From Prorocentrum cordatum (lineage: Eukaryota; Sar; Dinophyceae; Prorocentrales; Prorocentraceae): DNA of 64,000 bases. How positions within the stretch are numbered: position 1 is the first letter of the stretch; every line of letters begins with the position of its first letter. The stretch spans positions 18,501-82,500 of the forward strand of contig CAUYUJ010000740.1 of the NCBI GenBank assembly GCA_963575745.1. The letters are read 5' to 3'. The notes below the pieces were generated by a model. The model saw only the letters and a program-made list of their open reading frames with translations, ran no database searches and was not told where the DNA came from. A program made the position numbers and the translations under genes. Below are positions 8,929-19,429 of the stretch, piece after piece.

Positions 8929-11110
8929 TCAGATGTCCTGATCGTCTTGGAGGAAATCACGCCAGTCCGGCGGCTGCCAAGAATCGATGATGCGCCTGGA
9001 GCCACCGCCCGTGCTGCCGCCGATGTCCAGGTAGTCGCCATCGGCCCTGACCAGACGGCCGTGCCCCAACGCCAGAATCGCTTGGTTGCGGATTTGAAGC
9101 AGCTCTCCGCTCTCAAACATCTGCAACACGTCCAGCTGCCTGCGCGTGAAGTTCGGCTTTGGCTGGCCAGCCTGGGCAGACAGATGGCGGGGAAGCCGCC
9201 CCCCCTCGTTGTAGCGCGCGATGGCCTCGGCCTTCTGGTGGCGCAGCCGGCGCCGCTGTTGCCGCAGAGCTTCCTCGGGAACTGCTGCATCACGGCCCTC
9301 ACTGTGATCAGCTTGCAACGCTTGCGTTAGCCAATCAACGTCGAAGCGCCCTGAGAAGGCCAGCACCTCCCAGATCTGTTTGGTGCCGGCCACACGTTGC
9401 AAATGGCGATGCCACCGCTTACGCTTCTGTTCTTTCACAAACTTGGCGACGCTGCCCAGACCTGCACCCTTGGCCTGGCCACCTTTTCCCGCAGGCTGAG
9501 AAGCACCGTGAGAACCTTTCTTACCGCCTGGCCCTTTGTTCGGACCCTGCGGAACCGCATGGCCCCCTTGTGGCGCAGACTTGCCTTTCGCTTTCCCTTT
9601 TCGATATCCCGTTCCTGAAGCGCACGCTGCTGCCGCGACTGCTCGTACTGGTCGCGAGCTACTCTGACCAATTCCTGGCGCTCAGGCTCCGTGAGAACGC
9701 AGCGCATGTCGTCGATGTTCTTGCTCCGCAGAAAGTCATGTCGAAGCTTAAGGACAGAGAGAATGGCTCGGCCAGTATCCTCCTGAGACGCAAAGGCCGC
9801 GTCATATTCCGAGCCAGGCTGAGGAGCGCCAGCTGGATTAGTGTCCGCTGGCTCCGTGGACTTCCTCTTTTTGAAAAGCAAGAGACTGAGATGATGGAGG
9901 ACTTTCGGATCGTACTCCTCGTCGTACCTGTCGCCCCAAAGCTGCCTCAGCTCCCTGTGCAAGTCGTCCGCGCGATCCTGAACGACATCCTCGACGTAGT
10001 CGGGATCACCCGGTGAAGTCGGTGAAAGCGGAGGAGCAGAACTCGGCGACCGATCCCAATGCACAGAAGACTCGCGGTCCGCCTGTACGCTGACGGCGGC
10101 GTCGGAGACGTTTTCGACGACAATTTTCCGCCTCTTGCTCTCCCCAGGCTGAATAGCACCAGGGAGAGTGAGCACAACCGCCACCGCATCGTGTGCGTCG
10201 TTGCGCATGCCACGATCCGTCAAAGACGCGCCAACGGCAATGGAGCAGAAACGGGCGACTGCTCCGCAGACCGCGACGTGGTCGCCTTTGAGGTCGGCCG
10301 GAGTGGCATGGACCTCCCATACCTTCTCGTCGTTCTGCTGGCGCTGGTAAGCCTCCCGCGCCTCCTGGAAAGTGAGGTTGTCGTCGCCGACTACAAGCAG
10401 AACGACTGCCTGTTTTAGATTCTCAAGAATCTTGGCCAGGCCGTCCAGGTGCAAGCGGAGATGGCGAACTGTCCGCTTTCGAGTCTGGATGGTCGGCGGT
10501 TTCTTGCCGCACACGATGTGCATGTTGGCGATCACCACGTGGAACTTGTCATGGCCTGGTTTGTTCACCTCAAAATGTGAAATAACAGCATCAATCTCTC
10601 GGCCGCTAGGAGGCCTGTAACTTTGCTGTAATCCAGAAACAGTTCCGCAGGCTGAGAAGCACCGCGGAACCCCCAGAGAGTCAAGTAGTTGTCGACCTCC
10701 GAGAAGCGAATGCCATCACCGAAAGGCTTACTGAGGATCTCTGTCACGTTGATCCCTGCTCGGCGAAAGCCTTCACGGAACGCGCCGACCTCGCAGCCAC
10801 AGACAATATCAGCATCAGCGGTCTCCACTATCGTGGCGCACAACCTTCCGAAGTTAGCGCAGTGAGTGGCCGCCTGCTTACCAGTCATCATGCCCTGCTC
10901 GAACCCGAAATTGAACGATGCGACCGTGAAAGACGCAGGCTGCACAGCGCCAGAACCAGGCGTCTGTCCACCTTCCTCCGCAGGCTGAGAAGCACCGCGA
11001 GGCGGCGCAGGCTGAGAAGCACCGCGAGGCGGCGACACTTCGGACGAGCCTCGCGGAGCAGAGGCTGCGGATGAACGTTGGACAGGGGGGTACGGCCAGG
11101 GGAACGCCAT
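8929..11110 (-). pseudogene. EEP-like gene, copy B, frame-broken at other sites than copy A
   Basis: The Met at 11108-11110 starts MAFPWPYP. The frame runs through the EEP-like N-terminus (ASFTVASFNFG, then DIVCGCEVG) and ends at 10565 because 10613-10640 differs from copy A. The next frame (9435-10568) carries IANMHI, VVGDDNL and GDHVAV. It also passes smoothly through the site where copy A has its extra T (near 9868), giving LLFKKRKSTEPADTN. A missing T near 9592-9598 then shifts the linker, and the last frame (8929-9438) encodes the conserved C-terminus (KRKRWHRH to LQDDQDI). Reading A and B side by side shows one protein of about 740 residues. Neither copy can make it as sequenced. Confidence 0.6.
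10642..10670. repeat. Hairpin-type core with 7-bp stem, copy B
   Basis: GTTCCGC, core AGGCTGAGAAGCACC at 10649-10663, then GCGGAAC. Identical to 3970-3998, so the insertion predates the duplication. Confidence 0.85.
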
Positions 11111-11222
11111 TGCAATCAAAACTCAGTGGACTGCAGTGAATGAATGTAGTGGCCAATTGAATGCAGAGGACTGCAGTGTCACTAGCAAGTCCTGAACCAA
11201 ACACAGCTGTGGCGGAAGGAAT

Positions 11223-11640
11223 ATGAAGCGTCTGGCTATTCAAAATGATGCCCGGCAATGGAGTTCTGGGAACTCGAAGACCAGGAAGTGGACTAGAGTT
11301 TGGACTCAGCCCCCCCACCCCCACCCCAGGCACCCCCCCCCCCCCCAAAATGTAGCCGCCGACACGAGGGTCCTGGAAAATGAAGACGCACGAAGTCGGC
11401 TTACAGTTGGCTCCGGGCATCCAAAATGTGGCGCTCGGGAATGGAGTTCTCGGGAAATGGAAGAGCACGAAGTTGGCCTACAGTGATCGCCCCCAGAAGC
11501 GTGGTCCTAGGGAATGGAGTTCTGGGAAATAGAAGAGCACGAAGTGGCCTACAGTTGCATCCGGCCCCCCAGAATGTGGCCTGGGAATGGAGTTCTGGGA
11601 AGGCGAAGAGCACGAAGTGTGTGACTGTTGGTGAAAAAAC
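11223..11640. repeat. Diverged 73-bp array, copy B
   Basis: Same unit as 4659-5095 (GGAATGGAGTTCTGGGAA then GAAGAGCACGAAGT), but units are spaced irregularly. A C-rich insertion (about 11310-11346) breaks the array. About five units are recognisable. Confidence 0.8.
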
Positions 11641-11760
11641 GAGCCCGGCTCACTGCCGCCCGGCAACTCCCAACACCTGCCCGGACCCCCCTGTGGAGTG
11701 ATCTGCTGCTCTCTTTTGATCCCACTAGAAACCTATCAGTCTTCGCTGTTAGGTAAAAAC

Positions 11761-11950
11761 CAAGAAAGCTCCCAGACCCCCCAAAGAGCCCAACAGGGCC
11801 CCAAAACGCCCCAAAAGAGACCCAAAAGGGCTCCAATAAGACCCTAAGAGGACCTCAAGAGAGCCCCAAGAAAGAGCTCCAGGAGGGCCCCAAGAGGGCC
11901 CGAAATAACCCCAAGAGAGCCCCAATATGGCTCCAAGTTTCGAAACGCAC
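11761..11950. repeat. Degenerate CCAAGAGAGCCCC-type repeat
   Basis: Phrases such as CCCCAAGAGAGCCCC, CCAAAAGGGCTCC and CCAGGAGGGCCCC recur every 10-15 bp. The same style returns at 57180-57790. No coding signal; 11951-12004 holds nothing recognisable. Confidence 0.6.
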
Positions 11951-12004
11951 GCGAGCTTAATATACAAATCGGTGCAACAACCATTACTACACTGCTGATC
12001 GTTT

Positions 12005-13470
12005 CTGGATGGGCTGGTGGGGATACCTTTTTATTCGCAAGCGTTGCGGAAAAGCCGCGCGCCGTCAGAAAGTCGCAAAGCAGCATGCCACAATCTAAAT
12101 TAAGCCGCGCGCGCACACGCGAACTGCACAGGCGCTCAGCAGGCGAGGGAAGGCTGGTGGGAATACTTGTTCGCTCGCGAGCGCAAGCGGAACGGCTGAG
12201 CGCCGTCGCAAGGGTCAAACAGGCCTAAAGCAGGGCTGAAAACAGAAGCTGCGGGCACACGGCACGCTCAGAGGCCGAAAGCGAAGAGCAAAGCCGCCGA
12301 GCCCACGCGCACAGAGAGCATCAACAAACATGCCCGCGAAGGTCACGTACACACTTCGCCGCGAGGAGGAAGACAACGCCAATCAAATCCACGAACAGGA
12401 CAGATCGTGACAGATCGGCGACGTCGTCAATAGGAGCGGTGCGCACCTGACACAAAGAAGCCACACGAAGGGGCACAGACACCAGCGAACAGTAACCCAG
12501 CTGGCGGGGGTACTTTTTTTTCGTCGCGGCCGCAGGCGAGCGCGCCAGCAGCGTCAGAGGTCGGGCGGGCTACGCGCGAGCCGAATTGCCTACCGCACGG
12601 GGACCGACGGCCGAATCTAAGCTGCCTAAGCTGCCTAAGCTGCCGGGCAGCGCGGGGAGGAGCCAGGAAGCGGGGCAAGGCCCGAAACCTTGCTGGCGGG
12701 CGATGCAAATTGCAACCAGGACCAGGATCCGGGCGCAGTGCCGATGCACGAATTGAAGCAAGGAGCTACACGCAGCCAAAATGGCGCGGCAAGGTCGCAG
12801 ACAGCGAAGCTGACAAGTGACCGCTGAGGGCGAGGACTTGACGTAGGATAAACCACTCGAGACATCCGTGCACCCAGCCCCAACGGGAGGCACCTCGCTT
12901 GCAATGCACTCCAAGAGGAAATACTAACACAGCTGGCCAGGAATACGTCACTGACCAGGAACCAGTACGAGTGGCGCCACTGAAGTCGCACACTCACTCC
13001 TGAGAGAGCTGGCGGGGGTATATCTGTTGTCGCGGCCGCAAGCGGAAGCGCAGGCAGCGTCCGAAGAGGGCGGGCGGGCTACGCGCGAGCCTAATTATAC
13101 AGCGACCGAGCACGCAATCAGAACCTACCGCCGGGTGGGCAGCTGGCTGAAGCTGAGCTGGCGGGGGCGTTTTTTTCCTCGTGGGCGCTAGCGAAAGCGC
13201 AGGCGCCGAGTTGAAAGGTCCGGGCCACGGGCCGATCTAATTTGGGAACGTGCTACGCGCGAGCCTAAATTCACAGCGTTGGTGGGGGCACTTTTTGGTC
13301 AGCGGGCTGACGCGTAAAGCTGTCGCCGAGAGGGGGGCCCCGGGCACGGCCCCGCCAAATTAACTACCGAGCCACGCGCGAGACGGCCGGGCCAGCGCTC
13401 AGAAGCGGCTGCCGGGGAGCACTGGTGGGGAACATTTTTTTTGGTCGGCGGCTCCGAAGCAACGGACAGG
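12005..13470. repeat. Dispersed ~65-bp unit with a GGGG...TTTTTT signature, seven copies
   Basis: Each unit starts CTGGYGGGGR, continues with a T-run of 4-8, then a GC-rich stem-like part (for example GTCGCGGCCGCAAGCGGAAG). Starts lie near 12012, 12151, 12501, 13010, 13160, 13281 and 13421; an eighth is at 60528. Many are followed 50-90 bp later by CTACGCGCGAGCC, giving a loose 120-150-bp satellite. No ORF here is credible. Confidence 0.7.
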
Positions 13471-14760
13471 GGGCGGAAGCGGCGCCCGGGTCACGGCACG
13501 GGGCTAATTTGCAAACCAAATGCCGCCAGAGTCGGCGGACAAAGCTCGCACCTGCAAGACAAACTCGCAGTTGCACGCGCACAGAACAACATTAACTAAA
13601 TTCACAGGGCAAACGCACTTAGGCGCAGCAGCCCGAACCGAAGTGGGCAGGCCGCCGAGATGAACGCGCGGATGCGCCGAAGTGAATCGCCAGGGCGGCG
13701 CCAGATTCCTTGCGGCCTGCACGAGCCGAACGGCTGCGCGGCCGCAAGCAGAAACAGTGCGCGTCGGGGGGAAAACCAAAGGCTGCACAGGCGTTGCAGG
13801 CTAAACCACTCAGCGCCCAGTCCTCAGCATTCCGCCCCCCAGTGCCGAGGGGGGCCAGCGGCTGCCCGAGGCGCAACTGCAGTGCCGTACCCTGAAGCGA
13901 AGAGGTCCGCTGGCGTGGGCAGCACCGCCGTCGGTGGCGATGGCCGGCGCACTGGCGGTGGAGACGACAGCGCTGCCTGCCAGGGGGGTCCTGCCGCAGT
14001 GAAGCTGAAGTGGATAGCCAACCCAGACTGTCGCATGGGGCTGCCCCTGAGCCCTAGCGCCGCCACACACACACACACACACACGCCGGGCGCCTCCCCA
14101 CAGCTGTGGAAACTGCCGCTGGGGGGGCAAGAAAGACCATGAGCAGCGCGCGCCACGGCGCGAGCAGGGGGGGGCGGCCGCAGCCCAGCACAGGCCGCGA
14201 CGGGCGAGCCCCGACGCCACGGGTGTGGGACACCCACCGAGCCTGGGAGGGGAGAGGCGATGGGGGCGCAACGCCTCGCCCCACGGCCAGGTAACCTGCA
14301 GCCGTGGGCTAGGGGCCGCGGCCTGTCACATGCAACGCCCAGGGGGTCGCTGCTACTCGCCGAGAGCATCTGCGTGGAAGAACGAGGGGTCGCAGCTAAT
14401 CGCTCTAGGAACCATTAACATCGTGGGGGTCGCAGCTGATCCCCGCTGAGGTCTCTGTTGAGTGTGGGCCAGCAGCGAGATGCGCCTCCGGGGGTGGGCC
14501 CTGGGGAGTCGCAGCTACTCGCCGCCGGAGCTGAAGCTGCCAAAACTGAAGCCTGAGACATCAGGCCGGTAGGCGGCGCGCAAGGGGGGGGGGGGGGGGG
14601 GGGGCATCTGCCGACGCCCCCCTGTCACCGAAGGGTGGGTGGCTGTCGCCGCTGGACAGCAAACGCGGGCGGCGCGCAGGGGGGGGTGCTTCTGCCGACG
14701 CACCCCTGTCACCGGAGGGAGAGTGGCCGTCGCCGTGGGACAGCAAAGTGGGTGGTCCAG
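13421..14760. repeat. Long dispersed repeat, left copy
   Basis: Matches 60526-62060 in the same orientation at roughly 80-85 percent by eye. Shared landmarks in order are the T-run unit, GCCGCCAGAGTCGGCGGACA, CTCGCACCTGCAA, GGCTGCACAGGCGTTGCAGG, CACTCAGCGCCCAGTCC, GTCGCAGCTAATCG elements, GCCAGCAGCGAGATGCGCCT and the final GCCCCCCTGTCACCGAA. It contains a CA microsatellite (14065-14081) and long G-runs (14585-14604). No gene is credible. It may be an untranslated or terminal part of a retroelement, because a minus-strand gene starts close by at 14812. Confidence 0.75.
14342..14530. repeat. GTCGCAGCTAATCGCCGCT element cluster (left)
   Basis: Four elements, GTCGCTGCTACTCGCCG (14346), GTCGCAGCTAATCG (14389), GTCGCAGCTGATCCCCGCT (14429) and GTCGCAGCTACTCGCCG (14509), are each preceded by a G-rich or purine stretch. 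Related copies occur at 59215-62110. Confidence 0.75.
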
Positions 14761-14811
14761 GGACCGGTCAACCCAGCGCGCTGGTCCCCTGATGAGCAGG
14801 GGGGTGAGATG

Positions 14812-17650
14812 TCAGGGGCGGGTCCACGTATCCAGCGTGGGCTGTCCAGCTACGCAGCGCCTTGGGTGAGATGCGGGGTGGCCCCCGCCCCAGCGGATGT
14901 TGCCCCGGGGTATTACGGCCAAGGCCGGGCGCTGCGAGGTGAAACAGGGGGAAGGTGGCGAGGGTGGCGGAGGCCACTGGCAAGGAGGGCCGGGGGTGCG
15001 CTGACAGGCTGACCGGGCCCTGCCAGCCCTGGGCGCAAGAGCCCCCCCTGGCCCACCATCGAGCGCGCTTGTCCGTGTACCTGTCGCCCCCCCTGGGGGA
15101 GTACCGCTTACCTTTTCCTTTCCAATCCGTGTCCGTCCATGGGGCTTTCTGCTGGCCCCAGGAGTTCCACTCCTGCCAGTCATGCCGCTGGCTGGGGGTG
15201 GCTGAGCCGATGGCGCCTGCCCATCGGTCATGCGCGGCTGCCGTGTGGCTGTTCTGCCCTCTGCTGTCCATGGGGCGGGTCTACTGCTGCTGTCGGGATC
15301 GCGTTGAGCGTGCGCTCGGGAGTCGCGGTGCATGAGCTTCATGTGTTTTTCTTTGACAGAGGGCCAATGGACGCTGAGCCCAAGGTCACTGCCCATCTTG
15401 TAGGCGTCGTACCCTGCGTCGTTCCATGCCTGGAGGAACTCGCTGCACGACTGGACTGCGTTCAATTTAGGGTCGTGCTTTTGGCTTCCGCCGAGCTCCT
15501 GCCGCAGGGCAGCCCTCTTCACCCATGCGGCCCAAATTCCATTGAACGCTCCCCCCAGCGTCTTTTGCAGGCGCATTATCTTATCCTGCACGGGTTCCTT
15601 CCTCGCAACGTCTGCATCTGCAACGGAACACACGTACATGGGGATGACTCCCATGGGGTCGTTTGGGTCTTCGCGGGGCGGCTGCGTGGTCCTTATGTCC
15701 TTGCAGGGCGCCTCGTAGATCTGCTTTCGCGCGGGGTCGCCTCTTGGAGATTTGGTGACGCGGCCATCTCCGTCCCTGGTGTCCCCCCACACGGGTCGCT
15801 GGCGGCCCTTGCCCCCGGTCGCGCGGCTGAGGATGCGGTCGCCCCTGGCGCCGTTGATGCTCCAGGTTGAGCTGATTGCTCTTTGTGGGCTGTCTCTCGC
15901 CCTCCTAACTTCACGGATGGCATCCCGATCTACGATCCGATGGAATGGGGACCAGGCATCGGGCCTGCTGGGTGGGTCCTTGAAGAGGTTGAGAGGGTCA
16001 ATGTTTTCTTCCTCCCCCTCGTCCGCCACAGGGGTTGGGCTGACCGCCAGGCTCGAGTCCTTGGCTGTGTCTGACTCGCTTATCTTGTCTCCGTCCCTGT
16101 CGATCCCCTCCGGTTCGCTTTCGTTTCTGCCTGCCTGGTTGGGTGGGCCTCTCCCCTCCGTCGGAGGGCCACCTCCCCCGTCTGCTCCTGTAGCGCGGGG
16201 GGTTGCTCTGGGAGCGTGGTCAGCGGTGTCCCCCTGCACAAGTCCGAGGCTGTCTGCTGGGGGGTCAACGGTTTCGCCTGCTCTGTTCAGCCGGGCTGCT
16301 GCTGGGGATTCGGCTGCCGCTGCGGAGCCTGTGTCTGCCTCGCGTGGGTCTCGGCGGGCCAGTGCGCTGATGGTTCCGTAGGCAAGGGCGGCGCGGTCAG
16401 TCCCCATGAGGCATGTCAACAGTGTGCTGACCCGCTGGCGGAGGGGGCACTGTCCTCTCTGCTCGGTCAGGATGGCAGCGTAGCTGCACCACATGTCCTC
16501 GCACTTCCCGTTGGACTTTGTTAGGTGGTAAACCACTCGTGCCACTGCGGCCCTCTGCCCGTCCCATGGGATTTCGGGGGGGCGACAGTCACTCGGGATC
16601 GTTTCCCCGTAGATCATGCCCAGGAAAGAGAGCAGTCGCGCAGGGTGCCACGACCCCTTATCGGATTTGCCCCCTGAGATCCCTGCACCGTGCTGCAGCG
16701 CAACATCAGCCCGGCATTCGTAGACGGAGTGGTTCCATTCCAGCAGGTACTTCACCAAGGAGCGCACGGGGCAGTCGGACTCCACCCCGGTGAGCCTGAA
16801 GGTGGAGCGGGCTGGTAGAACGGGGCCCTCTGGCGGGGCAACGTCGGGGAACGGGGAGTTGATGTCACGTGCAGCCCTGTCTGGCTCGCTACTTTCCCCT
16901 GCACCGCTGTCGCGCTCCCTGCAGCTGGGGGCAAGCTCGCCCCCGGTGGCCGATTGCCTTGAATACTTGTCCCTGGCAGCTGCGTTGACGCCAGTTGGGG
17001 AGAGGTAGACCCTGATATCGTAGCTTTCCGTTTGCACTTCCGCTGCTGCTGCGCGCGTGGCTGGCGCGGCGGGGCATGCACTGGAGGGGCGTTGGTCCAG
17101 GGTGCGGTCGAGCGTGCCGGGCGCCACGTTCCAGATGTGGATGAGGCACCATCTGCAGGCCCACCCTGCGTTCCACTGCTGCTGGGTCCAGAGCGTGGGC
17201 ATAGTGTCCCAGGGCGGTAGCCCTGTCTCGGTGTTGCACGGCGCTCCTGGCTCCGGGCTCCACATGAAGCAGCCAAGGGTGGGACTGGTTGCCGACCGCA
17301 CGAGCAGCGGCGATCCCGCGGGGCAGGCGTCGCACTTAGCGGAGTAGGTGTTCGAGCGGTGCGAGTCGAGCCCGAATCTACCGTCGGACGGCTTGTGAGC
17401 TGGAAGGGCGGCGCCGCCCGCCTGAGGTCTGTAGACGGGCGGGGCGCTCATGACAAGGTCACGCAGGCTGGTGGGAGACTGATCTGCGTCGGACCGCCCA
17501 CGCCCAATTGGGGGCAACTCCACGGAAGGGAGAGCGCGTGCTCTCCTCTTGTAGCGAGCCTCGTCCAAAGTGCGCTTGTACGCCTGTAGGCGCCGCTGGA
17601 GCGACTCCTTGTTGCAGCGGTCGTGCGCGGCGAGGGGAAACCTCGATGCC
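14812..17650 (-). CDS. Uncharacterised protein, C-terminal frame (joins 17640-18769)
   Basis: This frame is open from 17865, but the protein-like part begins around SRFPLAAHDRC near 17645, where it continues the frame upstream. About 945 codons remain. I recognise no family. Visible are a Cys/His-containing N-terminal part (CDACPAG, CFMW, CRWCLIHIW), a disordered charged middle (Gly/Pro/Asp/Arg-rich, DEGEEENIDPLN) and a helical region (KIMRLQKTLGGAFNGIWAAW, then HDPKLNAVQSCSEFLQAWND). The size and low-complexity linkers resemble a Gag-like retroelement protein, but there is no RT, protease or integrase motif nearby. Function unknown. Confidence 0.5.
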
Positions 17651-18769
17651 CCTCCTTTCCAGCGACTTGATCCAGCACTGACCGCAGAGCCACCTGCAGC
17701 TTTTGCCCTGCATGTACGCTTGGGAGCGGTTTTGTGCCAGAAGCCCCTTTGTGCCGTCATCCTCCCAGGTGCCGGCCGTGCCTTTGATTCCCGCGTTCGG
17801 GCGGCCGTCTCCGTCGCAGTCGAAGCTGCCGTCGTCCTGCAGCCTGACGTGGAACCTGTCGTCACCTACCTTCGGTGGGGTGAGTGTTGTACAGGGGGCT
17901 GGGGATGCAGGGGGGTCTTCGTCGAGCCGCCTGTTGGACATGGCGATTCCTCCGCCGATGCATTCCAGGTCTGCCATTGAGTCTGGGCAACCGAGCCCGT
18001 CATCGGACCCGCTGAGCTCCTTGTGCAGTGCGCAGATGGAGCACTTTTCCTTGCTCAGGGACTTGATCGCGGATGGTTTGACTATCTCCTCCAGGACCCT
18101 CGCGGGGGCCAGCGTGAACTTGCAAGTCAGCGTCAGTGCCCAGGCGGTTGGGCACCCTCGGTTGGTTGCTACCTGGTGGTGGTGGGCACAGGTGGCGAGC
18201 GTGCTGATATGCTTGATAGTGTCCTCTATTTTCCCGTGGAGGGATGAGGGGTCACTCAGGTCGAAGCCCCAGGCACCTGCAAACTTGGTCCTGCACTCTG
18301 TGTGGACACTCTGCCAGGGGTAGCAGATGCCCATGACTGCTTCGATGATGTCCCCGGTGGCCTCTGGGCGTGGGAAGGGCCATAACGTCGCTCGGGGCTC
18401 GCGCAGTTGGAGCATCATAACCACTAGAAGGACCCTGAGCGTGGGGGTGTCCAGGGGGAGTCCATCGCTGCTGAGGAGGGGGCGCCTTAGCTCCGAGTTG
18501 GCTTGTCCAGGGCGGAGCAGGGACTTCAGGCGCTGCATCCCTGGGCGTGCGCGGTGCCGCCTGCATCTCCCAGTCTCTTGGCCCCATGCCTCTGGAAGCT
18601 GCTGTAGAACGTCGGGGGGGGGGGGGGGGGGGGGGCAGCGGCTGGCGCCCTTCGGGCGGTGGCTGACGCCCTTCGCATCGGGCGGGGGGGGGGGGGGGCG
18701 ACGCCTCAGGGGCCGCCAGGTGCGAGCTGGCCCACCCAGAGGGTATATGGCGCAAGATTCTTGCGGCAA
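17640..18769 (-). CDS. Uncharacterised protein, N-terminal frame of the same gene
   Basis: Open from 18769. The first ~77 codons are Pro-runs made by G-homopolymers at 18610-18700. The Met at 18536-18538 (MQRLKSLLRPG) is a better start. The mixed, globular region has CSICALHKEL, DDGLGC and CRWLCGQCW, which suggest zinc binding. At about 17634-17650 the sensible reading moves to the other frame (ERRGIEV to FPLAAHDRC) next to TTTCCCC on the minus strand. This may be a one-base error, a real mutation or an intron boundary. Confidence 0.5.
18610..18705. repeat. Interrupted poly-G tracts
   Basis: Two G-runs (about 18616-18634 and 18682-18698) flank a TGACGCCCTTCG-type sequence that occurs twice (GGCTGGCGCCCTTCGGGCGG and GGCTGACGCCCTTCGCATCG). 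Confidence 0.85.
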
Positions 18770-18859
18770 TCATCAACGCGTTTACATAAACATACAACTT
18801 GCGTCGGTCAGTTTTTGGCGACGGTTAAACTTTTTTTTGCATCGGCCGATTTTGTTGCC

Positions 18860-19370
18860 GCAGGTATAACTTGCCTTCTTGTTAGTACTTCATGTGCTAC
18901 ATGATGCTGGCATGATGGTGTTATTATGTATGTGTTACATGCGGTGATACATGATGGTATCAGCATGCAGGTTATAGTGTTAGTATGATTGCGCATGTTG
19001 GTGTATGCGTTACATACTGGTATTACATGATGTGCTATATGATGGTGTTACATGTTGTGTTACACGATGGTGCTACATGGTTGCGTTTTTTATACAGGTG
19101 CAGTAACGCCACGCTTATGGTTTCATCATGCTATATGCGATGATACGCAATGCTACACACGGCCATGCAATGCTACGCAATGTTATGAAATGCGCTGCAA
19201 TGCTATGCAATGATATGCAATGCCTTGCGGGCGCCAGCGGGCGCCAGCGGGCATGATGCCATGCAATGCTATGCAATGCGACGCAATGCTATGCAATGCG
19301 CCGCAATGCTACGCTATGTTATGCAAGGCGCTGCAATGCTATGCAATGCCATGCATTGCGGTTGCGGTTG
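18860..19370. repeat. TGATGGTGTTACA and GCAATGCTAT degenerate repeats
   Basis: 18890-19110 is made of variants of ATGATGGTGTTACATG. 19140-19370 is made of GCAATGCTAT units, interrupted by two copies of GCGGGCGCCAGCGGGC (19220-19260, and again at 19370-19390). No coding potential is visible. Confidence 0.8.
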
Positions 19371-19429
19371 CGGGCGCCAGCGGGCGTGATGCCGCGAGGC
19401 ACGCCACGGGGAACATCGCCAACTGGCGG

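Larger units (their letters stand above)
1..11760. repeat. Direct duplication of a ~6.7-kb block
   Basis: Position 1 aligns with about 6719 in the same orientation, and the match runs to about 5217 in copy A and 11760 in copy B, where both reach the sequence CTGTTAGGTAAAAA. The offset drifts from about 6718 to 6677 to about 6550 because of small indels and different lengths of a 73-bp array. Both copies carry the same two minus-strand genes and the same intergenic repeats. Base identity is high by eye. Between the copies lie unique sequence (5218-5720), a partial third copy (5720-6005) and the 3' part of the second gene. Copy A is cut by the window start. Confidence 0.9.

Noticed and set aside
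12770-12790. AGCCAAAATGGC, the reverse complement of which matches the core of the dinoflagellate spliced leader (GCCATTTTGGCT)
   Set aside because: Only 12 nt match, the stretch is itself nearly palindromic, and the bases on both sides do not fit the leader. A similar chance match (GGCCAAAATGGCC) lies at 47250 inside the retroelement.
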